Below the pieces are notes generated by a model. The model was not told where the DNA came from and made no database searches. It was given only the letters and a program-made list of their open reading frames with translations. Positions 5,909-12,360 of a stretch of DNA of 13,388 nt are shown here, piece by piece. The DNA comes from JBGPIK01 sp041484845. GTDB lineage: Bacteria; Desulfobacterota; Binatia; UBA9968. The position numbers and the translations under genes are program-made. The stretch lies in NCBI GenBank assembly GCA_041484845.1, contig JBGPIK010000159.1:1-13388 (forward strand), written 5' to 3'. The first letter of the stretch is position 1, and each line of letters starts with the position of its first letter.

Positions 5909-6676
5909 CTATCGCTGGCTCACTCTGTTATCGAACTGCTGTTGTGATGATGATTGCTGCGAGTTTTTTTGCTCTGCTTGCGGCGCTGAAGCGATTGGGG
6001 AAGATGTGATTCCTTCCCGATAAACGAGAATCTCGACACGGCGATTTTTAGCCCGACCCTGGGCCGTGTTGTTTTCAGCCGCAGGCGCGGTTTTTCCGTA
6101 GGAGACGCTCACCACTCGGAGCGGATCCATTTTTTTCTGAGTGATTAAATAGCGACTCACCGCATCGGCTCGGCGTTTGCCCAACTCATAATTGTAATCG
6201 TCGGTTCCTGCACCATCCGTATGTCCCGCGACCAGAAAAATGGTTCCATCCGTTCCATTGGGGTCACCCTTGAGATCACTCAGAAAGCCGTCAATTTCCT
6301 TGCGCGCCTGCGTCGGCAAATTCGCCGAGTTAAATGCGAAATTGGCCCCGTCTTTCATGTCAATGACGGCGCGTCTCTCAAGTCTCATGTTTGCTAGACC
6401 GCTCAACGCTTTTTCGGCCTTTGCGTCAACCTCCCCCAATCGCCCTTCAAACTCCCCAAGCTTCCCCTCTACTGCGCCGATACGGCCACCGAGCCCGGTA
6501 ATTTGGCCTTCCGTCTGACCGAGACGGGTCTCGCTTTGGGAAACGCGACCTGCAAGGGGATCCATCTGTTCCTTTACCCAATCTCGTGTCGCCACGCACC
6601 CCTGTGACACCAACATCGATCCCGCAACTCCTATGGCCAACAAATAGTTAGCTCCTTTGTAGACATGTCTCTTCAT
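5909..6676 (-). CDS. OmpA-family peptidoglycan-binding lipoprotein with coiled-coil stalk
   Basis: A 255-residue envelope protein. Residues 1-26 form a signal peptide ending in SQGC. C27 is the likely lipidated residue, although Ser and Gln at -3 and -2 make the lipobox imperfect. Residues 40-95 are a glycine- and glutamate-rich heptad repeat, probably a trimeric or dimeric stalk of the Lpp/coiled-coil kind. Residues 103-220 are an OmpA C-terminal domain with GHTDGAGTDDYN, including D154, then LGKRRADAVSRYL and the terminal GRAKNRRVEI, which together bind diaminopimelate of peptidoglycan. The tail (233-255) is rich in Gln and Ser. The ATG follows a GGAGG nine bases away. It lies 61 bases downstream of a histidine kinase gene, probably in the same transcript, and ends at the bidirectional terminator. 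It is Pal/YiaD-like in architecture but not one of the named orthologues. Confidence 0.9.
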   Translation of the reverse strand: MKRHVYKGANYLLAIGVAGSMLVSQGCVATRDWVKEQMDPLAGRVSQSETRLGQTEGQITGLGGRIGAVEGKLGEFEGRLGEVDAKAEKALSGLANMRLERRAVIDMKDGANFAFNSANLPTQARKEIDGFLSDLKGDPNGTDGTIFLVAGHTDGAGTDDYNYELGKRRADAVSRYLITQKKMDPLRVVSVSYGKTAPAAENNTAQGRAKNRRVEILVYREGITSSPIASAPQAEQKNSQQSSSQQQFDNRVSQR

Positions 6677-6737
6677 ATATTTTTTCCTCCGTGATTCTCC
6701 TTAGCTATTTTTTCAATTCATCCAACTTCCGACTATT

Positions 6738-7970
6738 TCATTCACAAGGCAGGCAAACCGTAAATTCGGAACCTTCTCCCGGCCGACTATGCACGTGAAC
6801 AGGCCCTTTCAGGAGATCCGAGAACTCCTTGACCACCCTCAATCCGATTCCGCCTCGAACCTGCGCGCGTAGAAGATCCGAACCCCGGGACGAGGATTCG
6901 CAAAGGGTTCGATCGGATTTGACGGAAATTCCAACCCCTCTCTCTTTCGCGACTATCTCCAACATGCCTTTGCCGCGTTTTACTTCGACCTCGACTCCAC
7001 CGTCTTCAGTAGAAATCATCGCACTGTTAATAAGATTACGGACGATTTGCCTGAATTTTACTGGATCCGCCACAATCGTGCCTGGCAAGTCGGCAGCCAA
7101 CCCGGCTTCGAATTTTAGGCCCCTTTCTTCTGCCGCCTTACGGTAAATAGAAAAGATCTCTTGCAATGTAGCGATAAGGTCTACCGGCTCTTCCAGCACC
7201 GAAAGATTGCCCGCATGGGTCACAGCCACATCGATAAGCCCGTTGACAAGATCAAGGAGCTGTCGCGCGTTCATTTCAATGATCTGAAACTGTTCTCGCT
7301 GTTGACGGGAACACGTCTGCGCTAAGTCGTCATGTAAAAGAGCCGATTGGCCAACGATCAGTTGGAGAGGATTTTTCAGCTCGTGGGACACGGTCGCCAA
7401 TAAATTTCGATGGTTCTTTTTTGAGCGTAAGTCTCTAATGGCCCAACTTAGTTCTCCGACTAAGGATTGGAGAAGGAACAGCTCCGACGACGCAAAACTT
7501 TTTGGCATGGAGTGACCCATCATCACGAATCCGAGGGGTTGTCCAATGGATGGTGACAAGGGAGAAATCACCGTGCTGCAAAAGTCAAATGGCTTGTGGC
7601 GTTGCTTCCAAACGATCGGGACGCGTGAATTTGCAATCAGATCTAAGCAAAGGCGCGCGAAATTGACTGGCAACTGCTCCCTCTTCGCCTCGGGTAACCC
7701 TACTTCCAACACCTTTGCCCCTTCAAAAAGAAGCGCCGCAAAACAAAAGTCAACGCTGAAGAACCGACGAAGACGCGCCAAAAACTGGGTCAGCAGGACC
7801 GTTTCGTCGGTAATCTCCTGGTTCCAAAGAAAGGACCGAATGAGATTTGCCCGCTCCCAAAGTCCGAGGAAAGAATTCCAGCGATTACGCGGATCTTTCA
7901 ATCCCTCCGATGTCAGCAAAACCTGCTTCAGAGTTGTTTTTCTTTCTGGCGATTGAGTTTTCACAGACAT
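6738..7970 (-). CDS. cytoplasmic GAF histidine kinase with degraded ATP-binding motifs
   Basis: A 410-residue protein without membrane segments. Residues about 50-182 look like a GAF sensor domain. Residues 185-250 are a HisKA dimerisation domain with an intact H box, H196 in TVSHELKNPL. Residues 265-410 are HATPase-like, but key motifs are altered. The N box reads NLINSAMIST where NLLxNAxKFT is normal, putting Ser at the Mg-binding Asn position. The G1 box DxGxG reads ERGVG, with Glu343 in place of Asp. The G2 region (GGIGL, 373-377) and the final GEGSEFTVCLP are near normal. Autophosphorylation may be weak or absent, and it could instead serve as a phosphotransfer or phosphatase partner. 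I chose the ATG at 7970; an in-frame TTG at 8003 would add 11 residues, and neither has a good Shine-Dalgarno. A sigma-54-type promoter lies upstream, and the OmpA lipoprotein follows. Confidence 0.85.
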   Translation of the reverse strand: MSVKTQSPERKTTLKQVLLTSEGLKDPRNRWNSFLGLWERANLIRSFLWNQEITDETVLLTQFLARLRRFFSVDFCFAALLFEGAKVLEVGLPEAKREQLPVNFARLCLDLIANSRVPIVWKQRHKPFDFCSTVISPLSPSIGQPLGFVMMGHSMPKSFASSELFLLQSLVGELSWAIRDLRSKKNHRNLLATVSHELKNPLQLIVGQSALLHDDLAQTCSRQQREQFQIIEMNARQLLDLVNGLIDVAVTHAGNLSVLEEPVDLIATLQEIFSIYRKAAEERGLKFEAGLAADLPGTIVADPVKFRQIVRNLINSAMISTEDGGVEVEVKRGKGMLEIVAKERGVGISVKSDRTLCESSSRGSDLLRAQVRGGIGLRVVKEFSDLLKGPVHVHSRPGEGSEFTVCLPCE

Positions 7971-8113
7971 GGCCACGTCAAATACGAGCGTTTGGGGACA
8001 CAAAACTTATGCCATATCTTAAGAGAACCCTCCGCTCTAGAAAATTCAAAAGTATCAACCGTTTAAGTCGGGGCGATTAAAGAGAGCTGTATGGAAAAGC
8101 AGTCACTGGTGTA

Positions 8114-8129
8114 TGCAGTACCGGTGCCT
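8114..8129 (-). promoter_or_regulatory. candidate sigma-54 promoter (AGGCAC-N5-CTGCA)
   Basis: On the minus strand the -24 element AGGCAC matches TGGCAC at five of six positions and the -12 element CTGCA matches TTGCA at four of five. The GG and GC have exactly 10 bases between them. Transcription would start near 8103, giving a leader of about 130 bases to the kinase ATG at 7970. This is the best sigma-54 match I found in the window, and it lies directly downstream of a gene for a sigma-54 activator. Confidence 0.6.
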
Positions 8130-8206
8130 GTTAATCATAGGAAGGGCCATTTAAAGGCATACTTTAGGGCCGCACCCCAGTTTACTAACAGAGCATTAAC
8201 ACTCTA

Positions 8207-8225
8207 TTGGCACACTTCGTGGCAA
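8207..8225. promoter_or_regulatory. inverted repeat TTGnCAC-N5-GTGnCAA, possible enhancer
   Basis: Arms TTGGCAC (8207-8213) and GTGGCAA (8219-8225) pair at six of seven positions around five bases. The centre lies about 90 bases upstream of the -24 element of the sigma-54 promoter candidate, a usual distance for an activator's upstream site. It differs from the TGTC-N10-GACA motif, so a different or divergent activator specificity would be needed. Confidence 0.35.
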
Positions 8226-8301
8226 CTTAGGGGGAATTCCTCCATCGCCAGCCGATTCAAATTGAACCGCGCAAAGCAGACCCTGAACGTTCTATAGAAT
8301 A

Positions 8302-9738
8302 CTAGCTTGATATGGCTGAGTTGTTTTTTTTGAAGTCCTCTACTTTGAGGTCATGTTTTCTCAATAAGTCATAAAAGTCAGCCCGATATTTGCCCGCAAG
8401 TTTCGCCGCCTGACTGACGTTACCTTCGGTCATTGAAAGCACATGTACTAGGTAATCTCTCTCGAACGCGTCGCGCGCATCTTTGAGAGGCTTGAGGCGC
8501 CCATCGGTGATCGGAGTCCTGTCTTGCATGGTTCCTCCTCCGCCATCCACCGGCACCGTTTTCGCCTGGAGCACATAATCATCAGTGATGATATCCTTCT
8601 GCGTCATGGCAACGGCGTATTCGATGGTGTTTTCCAATTCTCTCACATTTCCTGGCCAATCGTGGGACACCAACTTTCTTATGGCTTCGGGCGTAATCCC
8701 CTTAACTTGTTTCTTCATTTGCCGAACGCATTTCGCTAAGAAATGCTCAGCCAACGGCATAATATCTTCCTTCCGATCCCTCAACGCCGGCAAACTAATA
8801 GGGATTACGTGAACTCGGTAAAACAGATCGTCACGAAACTGCCCCTTTTTGACTTGTTCTACTAGATCCTTATTCGTCGCCACAATAACGCGTACATCCA
8901 CCTCAACAGCGATTTCACTACCAACGGGATAAAACTGACGCTCCTGTAAAACCCGGAGCAATTTAGATTGAGTTGCCATGGGCATGTCACCGATTTCGTC
9001 GAGGAATAAGGTCCCTTCATGAGCCTGGGTGAATAAACCCCTCGTGCTTCGCAAAGCACCGGTGAATGCGCCTCGTTCGTGACCAAAGAGTTCGCTTTCA
9101 AGAAGAGTTTCGGGCAAGGCGGCGCAGTTGAGCGCTACAAAAGGCTTGTCTTTCCGGTTACTGGCAAGATGAATGGCTTTAGCGATCAGTTCCTTGCCCG
9201 TACCGCTTTCGCCCTGAATGTGCACGGTGGAGTCAAGTTTGGCAATGCGAGCAACCATGTCCAAAACCGAGCGCATCTTCGCGCTACGTCCGATAATATT
9301 GGCAAAGTCAAAACGTTCATCTAGGATCTCCTTGAGTCGCTTAATCTCGCAATTGAGTTTGCGATTCTCAAGAGCTCTTTCGATTTGTAGCAGCAACTCG
9401 CGCGGTTCAAATGGCTTGGTCAGATAGCTATAGGCTCCTCGACGCATGGCGTCGACCGCATTTTCAATGCTCCCGTGAGCCGTCAAGATAATAGTCGGTA
9501 TTTCGGGATCGATGGAGCGAAGTTCTTCCATCAAGGAAATGCCGTCGCGATTCGACAGCATCAAATCGAGGACGCAAAGGTCAAAAGCTTGCGCTTTGAA
9601 CGCCTCAACGGCCTTTTCCTCTTCGCAAGCCGCCGTAACGTCGTAGTCGGCCGACTCGAGCCGCATTTTAATCAGCTCGAGCAGGTTGCGATCATCGTCG
9701 ACGATCAAAATCTTACCCAAAGCCATGATCCGATTCAT
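8302..9738 (-). CDS. glrR: GlrR/QseF-like sigma-54-dependent response regulator
   Basis: A 478-residue NtrC-family activator of normal length. Receiver domain (8-125): D14-D16, phosphoacceptor D58, T86 and K108. AAA+ domain (145-380): Walker A GESGTGKE (176-183), the sigma-54-contacting GAFTGA loop (223-228), Walker B LFLDEIGD with D247-E248, and WPGNVREL (361-368). The C-terminal Fis-type helix-turn-helix (about 432-465) reads GNVSQAAKLAG followed by YRADFYDLLRKHDL. The FYxLLxxH ending is what GlrR has, unlike NtrC or FleQ. All functional residues are present, so it should be phosphorylated and open sigma-54 promoters. The ATG at 9738 overlaps the TGA of the lipoprotein gene (ATGA), indicating translational coupling; an ATG at 9726 is an alternative. 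Gene order with the lipoprotein and the kinase supports the GlrR assignment. Confidence 0.93.
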   Translation of the reverse strand: MNRIMALGKILIVDDDRNLLELIKMRLESADYDVTAACEEEKAVEAFKAQAFDLCVLDLMLSNRDGISLMEELRSIDPEIPTIILTAHGSIENAVDAMRRGAYSYLTKPFEPRELLLQIERALENRKLNCEIKRLKEILDERFDFANIIGRSAKMRSVLDMVARIAKLDSTVHIQGESGTGKELIAKAIHLASNRKDKPFVALNCAALPETLLESELFGHERGAFTGALRSTRGLFTQAHEGTLFLDEIGDMPMATQSKLLRVLQERQFYPVGSEIAVEVDVRVIVATNKDLVEQVKKGQFRDDLFYRVHVIPISLPALRDRKEDIMPLAEHFLAKCVRQMKKQVKGITPEAIRKLVSHDWPGNVRELENTIEYAVAMTQKDIITDDYVLQAKTVPVDGGGGTMQDRTPITDGRLKPLKDARDAFERDYLVHVLSMTEGNVSQAAKLAGKYRADFYDLLRKHDLKVEDFKKNNSAISS

Positions 9739-10355
9739 CTCCCTCGTTCCCGCTTTTTCTGTTCGATTTCAATATCAACCTGATTTGATTTTTCCAAGGC
9801 TTGTTTTGATTTTTCGACGACCTGCTTTGATTTTTCCAAGACGTGCTTTGATTTTTCCACCTCTTGTCTGGATTTTTCAACCTCTTGCTTGGACATCTCA
9901 ATCACCAGCTTGAGTCGGTCGATTTCTTGCTGCAATTTTTCAGTCGCTTGTCTTGATTTTTCGAGCTCCTCATTTGACCTCGCTTTTTCATCGAGCACGG
10001 CCATCCAAATCTTGGCCTGAACCGCCCATGGGCTTTGCGGGTGGGCTGCGATGAGCTCCGCAAAGGAGTTGATGGCTTTCTGATCGTCCTTCTTGGGGTT
10101 CTGGGAATCAAAATAAATTAGCCCCAGATTAAACAGCGCCACATCCGCAGGCGAACGATCATGCGCGACGCGCAGCGCCTGCTGATATTCCTTTACAGAG
10201 CCGTCATAATCGCCCTGCGCCAATAACATTTCGCCGTGGCGCATCGAGTCCCTGATCTCGATCCAGTTCTTTAGACCGGTGCAGCCGGCCAGAAGAATCA
10301 ACAGGGCAACACAAAAATAAACGTGCTTCCCTGGCCTAATTCGCTCTCTGCCCAT
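9735..10355 (-). CDS. TPR-like lipoprotein with tandem-repeat coiled coil, at the qseG position
   Basis: A 206-residue envelope lipoprotein. A hydrophobic segment (11-24) ends in the lipobox LLAGC, so C25 should be lipidated. Residues 35-125 form TPR-like helical pairs: AQGDYDGSVKEYQQAL, then LFNLGLIYFD and INSFAELIAAHP. Residues 127-203 are a long charged coiled coil whose central part (158-192) is five nearly identical EKSKQ-type heptads. It lies between a histidine kinase and a GlrR-like regulator, exactly where enterobacteria carry qseG (yfhG), an outer-membrane lipoprotein that works with the kinase. I see no clear sequence likeness to QseG, so I leave the symbol empty. The start lies 58 bases inside the kinase gene but is required for the signal peptide. 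The ATG is preceded by GGAAG. The stop overlaps the regulator start. Confidence 0.85.
   Translation of the reverse strand: MGRERIRPGKHVYFCVALLILLAGCTGLKNWIEIRDSMRHGEMLLAQGDYDGSVKEYQQALRVAHDRSPADVALFNLGLIYFDSQNPKKDDQKAINSFAELIAAHPQSPWAVQAKIWMAVLDEKARSNEELEKSRQATEKLQQEIDRLKLVIEMSKQEVEKSRQEVEKSKHVLEKSKQVVEKSKQALEKSNQVDIEIEQKKRERGR
9784..9888 (-). repeat. five 21-bp tandem repeats inside the lipoprotein gene
   Basis: Five consecutive 21-base units start at 9784, 9805, 9826, 9847 and 9868. On the + strand four of them begin TTTGATTTTTC, and the last begins CTGGATTTTTC. Each unit encodes one heptad (EVEKSRQ, EVEKSKH, VLEKSKQ, VVEKSKQ, ALEKSNQ). A sixth, decayed unit follows at 9889-9909 and related heptads occur around 9920-9965. 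The 21-base period keeps frame, so copy-number change would lengthen or shorten the coiled coil without a frameshift. Confidence 0.9.
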
Positions 10356-11740
10356 ATTCTTCCACCATGGGAACTGATAATACTTCTAGCAATGGTTAAC
10401 CCTAATCCTGTCCCGTATCTTGTCTTTACCCCGTTGTGTGCCCCTTGGTGAAACTTTTCGAAGATCGCTTTCAGGCTTTCTGCGGGGATACCCGGTCCTG
10501 AGTCTTTCACAGAAACTTCCAAGTTTCCATTCACTGGCCTAGCGCCAATTTTTACGTGCCCGCCTTTGGGAGTAAACTTGACGGCGTTACCGATAAGGTT
10601 GCGCAGCACTTGCAAGATGCGCTCCGAATCGATCCTAATTTTCGGCAGTTGTGATTCGAGGGTGCTTTGCAAACTAATTTGCTTCGCTTCCACCAGCGGG
10701 GTAATTTCAGCGACAGCTCGCTTAATTAGAGGTTCGAGGTTGGTGATTTCGAAATCATAGGTCATCATCCCCGCCTCCATTTTTGACAAATCCAACAGTG
10801 AATTGACAACCCCGATTAAACGATTGCTCTCCTCCGCTACAATCGCCAGCAACTTTCGCTGCTTGTCCGTCGTTTCACCCCCGACACCGTCGAGGAGAAG
10901 GCCCGTGCCTTCCTTAATGGAGGTTAGCGGCGTGCGTAATTCGTGGGACATGGAGGAGAAAAAATCTGCTTTCATACGATCGAGTTCTTTTAGCTTTTCG
11001 CACATAACGTTAAACGCCGTCGCCAGTTCCGCCAATTCCGGCGGCGAGGTAACCTGCAACCCGCCCTCAAAGCGGCCTTCCGCGATTTCTCGGGTCTTGC
11101 TCTTCAATAAGGAGACCGGGCGAGTGATGCTTCTCGTCGTAACGAAAGACATGAGCAGAATAGCAACCAGACAGGCGATGGCGATGATGACGTAAATTTC
11201 ATGGGCTTGATTGGCCGTGTTCGCGAGCCGCGCGACCTTGCCGTAGGTCATTCGCTGCCGATCAATTCTGAGCTGTTCCAACGAGCTGAGAATGCCGTCA
11301 ACCACTTTATCTTTTTCTTGCTTGTATGCGGCTTGAGAATAGGCGCGTTGCGTTTCCAGGAAGCGAGCCTCTTGGGCGACCAGTCCCTCGTAGGCCTGAT
11401 AGTTTTTCTTGATTTCCATTAAGGATTTTCGGGCCGCCGAATCGGCCAAACCCACGGCTTGTTCTAATTGCATGTCGAAGTCTTCTTTGAGGCGCACAAA
11501 TTCCTTGTATAGCGCTTTATCATGCGTGATCGTGAATTTTTGCTCGTACCGGCTTTGAGACAGCAATAAATCCGCGAGCGTTTTTTCCTTATCGAGAATG
11601 CGATTATCGACCGTTAAGATGGATTGGGTCAACTCATCAAACTGCCGAAGTTGAAAAATAGCGTACGCGCTGACCGCCGTCACCAGCAGAAAGACGACCA
11701 GGTATCCAAAAATGACACGGGAAAAGAGACTTAGCCGCAC
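10298..11740 (-). CDS. glrK: GlrK/QseE-like membrane histidine kinase
   Basis: A 480-residue sensor kinase. Transmembrane helix 1 is at 8-30 and helix 2 at 182-202. Between them lies a mostly helical periplasmic domain of about 150 residues. HAMP domain about 203-253. HisKA with H266 in SSMSHELRTPL. HATPase with N box NLIGNAVKFT (381-390, N385), G1 box DSGPGI (D413) and G2 GTGLGL (443-448), all canonical. The end is STFIFVLPC. It should autophosphorylate and feed the GlrR-like regulator two genes downstream. I chose the GTG at 11740 because GGGGAG lies a few bases before it and helix 1 follows directly. The longer ATG start at 11860 would add 40 arginine-rich residues lying inside the upstream gene. 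Its 3' end overlaps the lipoprotein gene by 58 bases. The glrK name rests on gene order plus domain layout, and short kinases of this kind are numerous. Confidence 0.92.
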   Translation of the reverse strand: MRLSLFSRVIFGYLVVFLLVTAVSAYAIFQLRQFDELTQSILTVDNRILDKEKTLADLLLSQSRYEQKFTITHDKALYKEFVRLKEDFDMQLEQAVGLADSAARKSLMEIKKNYQAYEGLVAQEARFLETQRAYSQAAYKQEKDKVVDGILSSLEQLRIDRQRMTYGKVARLANTANQAHEIYVIIAIACLVAILLMSFVTTRSITRPVSLLKSKTREIAEGRFEGGLQVTSPPELAELATAFNVMCEKLKELDRMKADFFSSMSHELRTPLTSIKEGTGLLLDGVGGETTDKQRKLLAIVAEESNRLIGVVNSLLDLSKMEAGMMTYDFEITNLEPLIKRAVAEITPLVEAKQISLQSTLESQLPKIRIDSERILQVLRNLIGNAVKFTPKGGHVKIGARPVNGNLEVSVKDSGPGIPAESLKAIFEKFHQGAHNGVKTRYGTGLGLTIARSIISSHGGRIWAESELGQGSTFIFVLPC

Positions 11741-11771
11741 CTGACTCTCCCCTTGTAAATGACACGACTCG

Positions 11772-12092
11772 TTAACCGATTTTGCGCTCCGGCCATGCAG
11801 GAACCGACAGGGTCTGCGGCGTCTTGTGCAATACTTCCGCGCTCTCCCTGAGTCGTTCATTGACGCGCCCCAGCAACGGACTGCGCCGTTGTTGGATCAG
11901 CTGCGTGTTGTTGTCGAGAACTTGGCCCACTTGCATACGGAGTCGATCGACTTGCCGCTGCAATAGCAGCATGGAGCAATCGTCGGTTTTTTCCAGGAGC
12001 AAAGACCGGAAACGGTTTAGCAAAACCCAACCGATCAGAACCATAGCGAGAATGAAGACCAGGAGAAATGAAAGTGGATTTAGAACTTCCAC
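11772..12092 (-). CDS. small membrane-anchored coiled-coil protein, unknown function
   Basis: A 106-residue protein with one N-terminal transmembrane helix (about 6-25) and a predicted helical, coiled-coil region (about 38-70) rich in Gln, Arg and Leu, then a polar tail. I do not recognise a family. It begins at a GTG (12092) with no evident Shine-Dalgarno, 15 bases after the stop of the 70-residue gene. It ends 31 bases before the kinase start. Its place as a membrane protein just ahead of a sensor kinase suggests an accessory or sensor partner, but that is inference. An in-frame TAA separates it from the upstream gene, which is in the same reading frame. Confidence 0.6.
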   Translation of the reverse strand: MEVLNPLSFLLVFILAMVLIGWVLLNRFRSLLLEKTDDCSMLLLQRQVDRLRMQVGQVLDNNTQLIQQRRSPLLGRVNERLRESAEVLHKTPQTLSVPAWPERKIG

Positions 12093-12107
12093 AACCGGAT
12101 GATGAAT

Positions 12108-12320
12108 TTAAAGAAGCCTCAAGGCATATTCGAGGATTTCACTCAGTTTTCGGATTTGCGTCGCGCGGATCGAGCGTTCTTCACGAGGCGAGCTGAAGTA
12201 GTCATCAAGACTTTTCTTCAAGTTCCATTCGAGCAGCTCGACGCACTGTTCCATGCTGACCCTCTCGGATCGGCGCCGCCGCGCTTGATGGAGATCTTCA
12301 AGCTGTATCAGTCGACCCAT
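12108..12320 (-). CDS. 70-aa hypothetical protein, first gene of the kinase operon
   Basis: A charged, helical, soluble protein opening MGRLIQLEDL, then an RRRR cluster (14-17), then an amphipathic region with ECVELLEW-like helices. No domain is recognised. The ATG at 12320 lies only about 10 bases after a sigma-70 -10 element, so the mRNA would be nearly leaderless. An internal ATG at 12254 has a better Shine-Dalgarno (AGAGGG) and would give 48 residues. The gene heads a tightly packed minus-strand run into the membrane protein, kinase, lipoprotein and regulator. The reading is plausible but rests on context and codon plausibility only. Confidence 0.55.
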   Translation of the reverse strand: MGRLIQLEDLHQARRRRSERVSMEQCVELLEWNLKKSLDDYFSSPREERSIRATQIRKLSEILEYALRLL

Positions 12321-12330
12321 ATAAAGATTT

Positions 12331-12360
12331 AGAATACGAATGACTGCGACGAATTGTCAA
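12331..12360 (-). promoter_or_regulatory. sigma-70 promoter TTGACA-N18-TATTCT
   Basis: On the minus strand a perfect -35 (TTGACA, 12360-12355) is followed after 18 bases by TATTCT (12336-12331). The stop codon of the agmatine deiminase gene (TGA, 12359-12357) lies inside the -35 hexamer. Predicted initiation near 12324 leaves only a few bases before the ATG at 12320. It is the natural promoter for the small protein-kinase-lipoprotein-regulator operon. Confidence 0.6.

Larger units (their letters stand above)
8004..8301 (-). other. intergenic control region between the GlrR-like gene and the GAF kinase
   Basis: About 300 bases. It contains a sigma-54 promoter candidate (8114-8129) and an inverted repeat (8207-8225), both placed to act on the kinase gene, and two short perfect palindromes nearer the regulator gene: TTCAA-A-TTGAA (about 8257-8267) and TTCTATAGAA (about 8290). 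No terminator follows the regulator gene, so read-through into the kinase is possible. A 68-codon + strand frame (8091-8297) overlaps all these elements and is not credible as a gene. Confidence 0.55.

Noticed and set aside
7547..7566. TGTC and GACA pair inside the GAF kinase gene
   Set aside because: Spacing is 11 bases instead of 10 and the flanks are not symmetrical; likely coincidental within coding sequence.
8207..8224. TTGGCAC followed by TGGCA read as a + strand sigma-54 promoter
   Set aside because: The GG to GC spacing is one base too long and no gene lies downstream in that direction; better explained as an inverted repeat.
8091..8297. 68-codon + strand frame between the GlrR-like gene and the GAF kinase
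   Set aside because: Covers the sigma-54 promoter candidate and the inverted repeat, has no motif, and would have to be an isolated gene opposite to all neighbours.
11741..11860. 40-residue N-terminal extension of the membrane kinase from the upstream ATG
   Set aside because: The extension is arginine-rich, overlaps the upstream gene, and a GTG with GGGGAG lies just before the first transmembrane helix.
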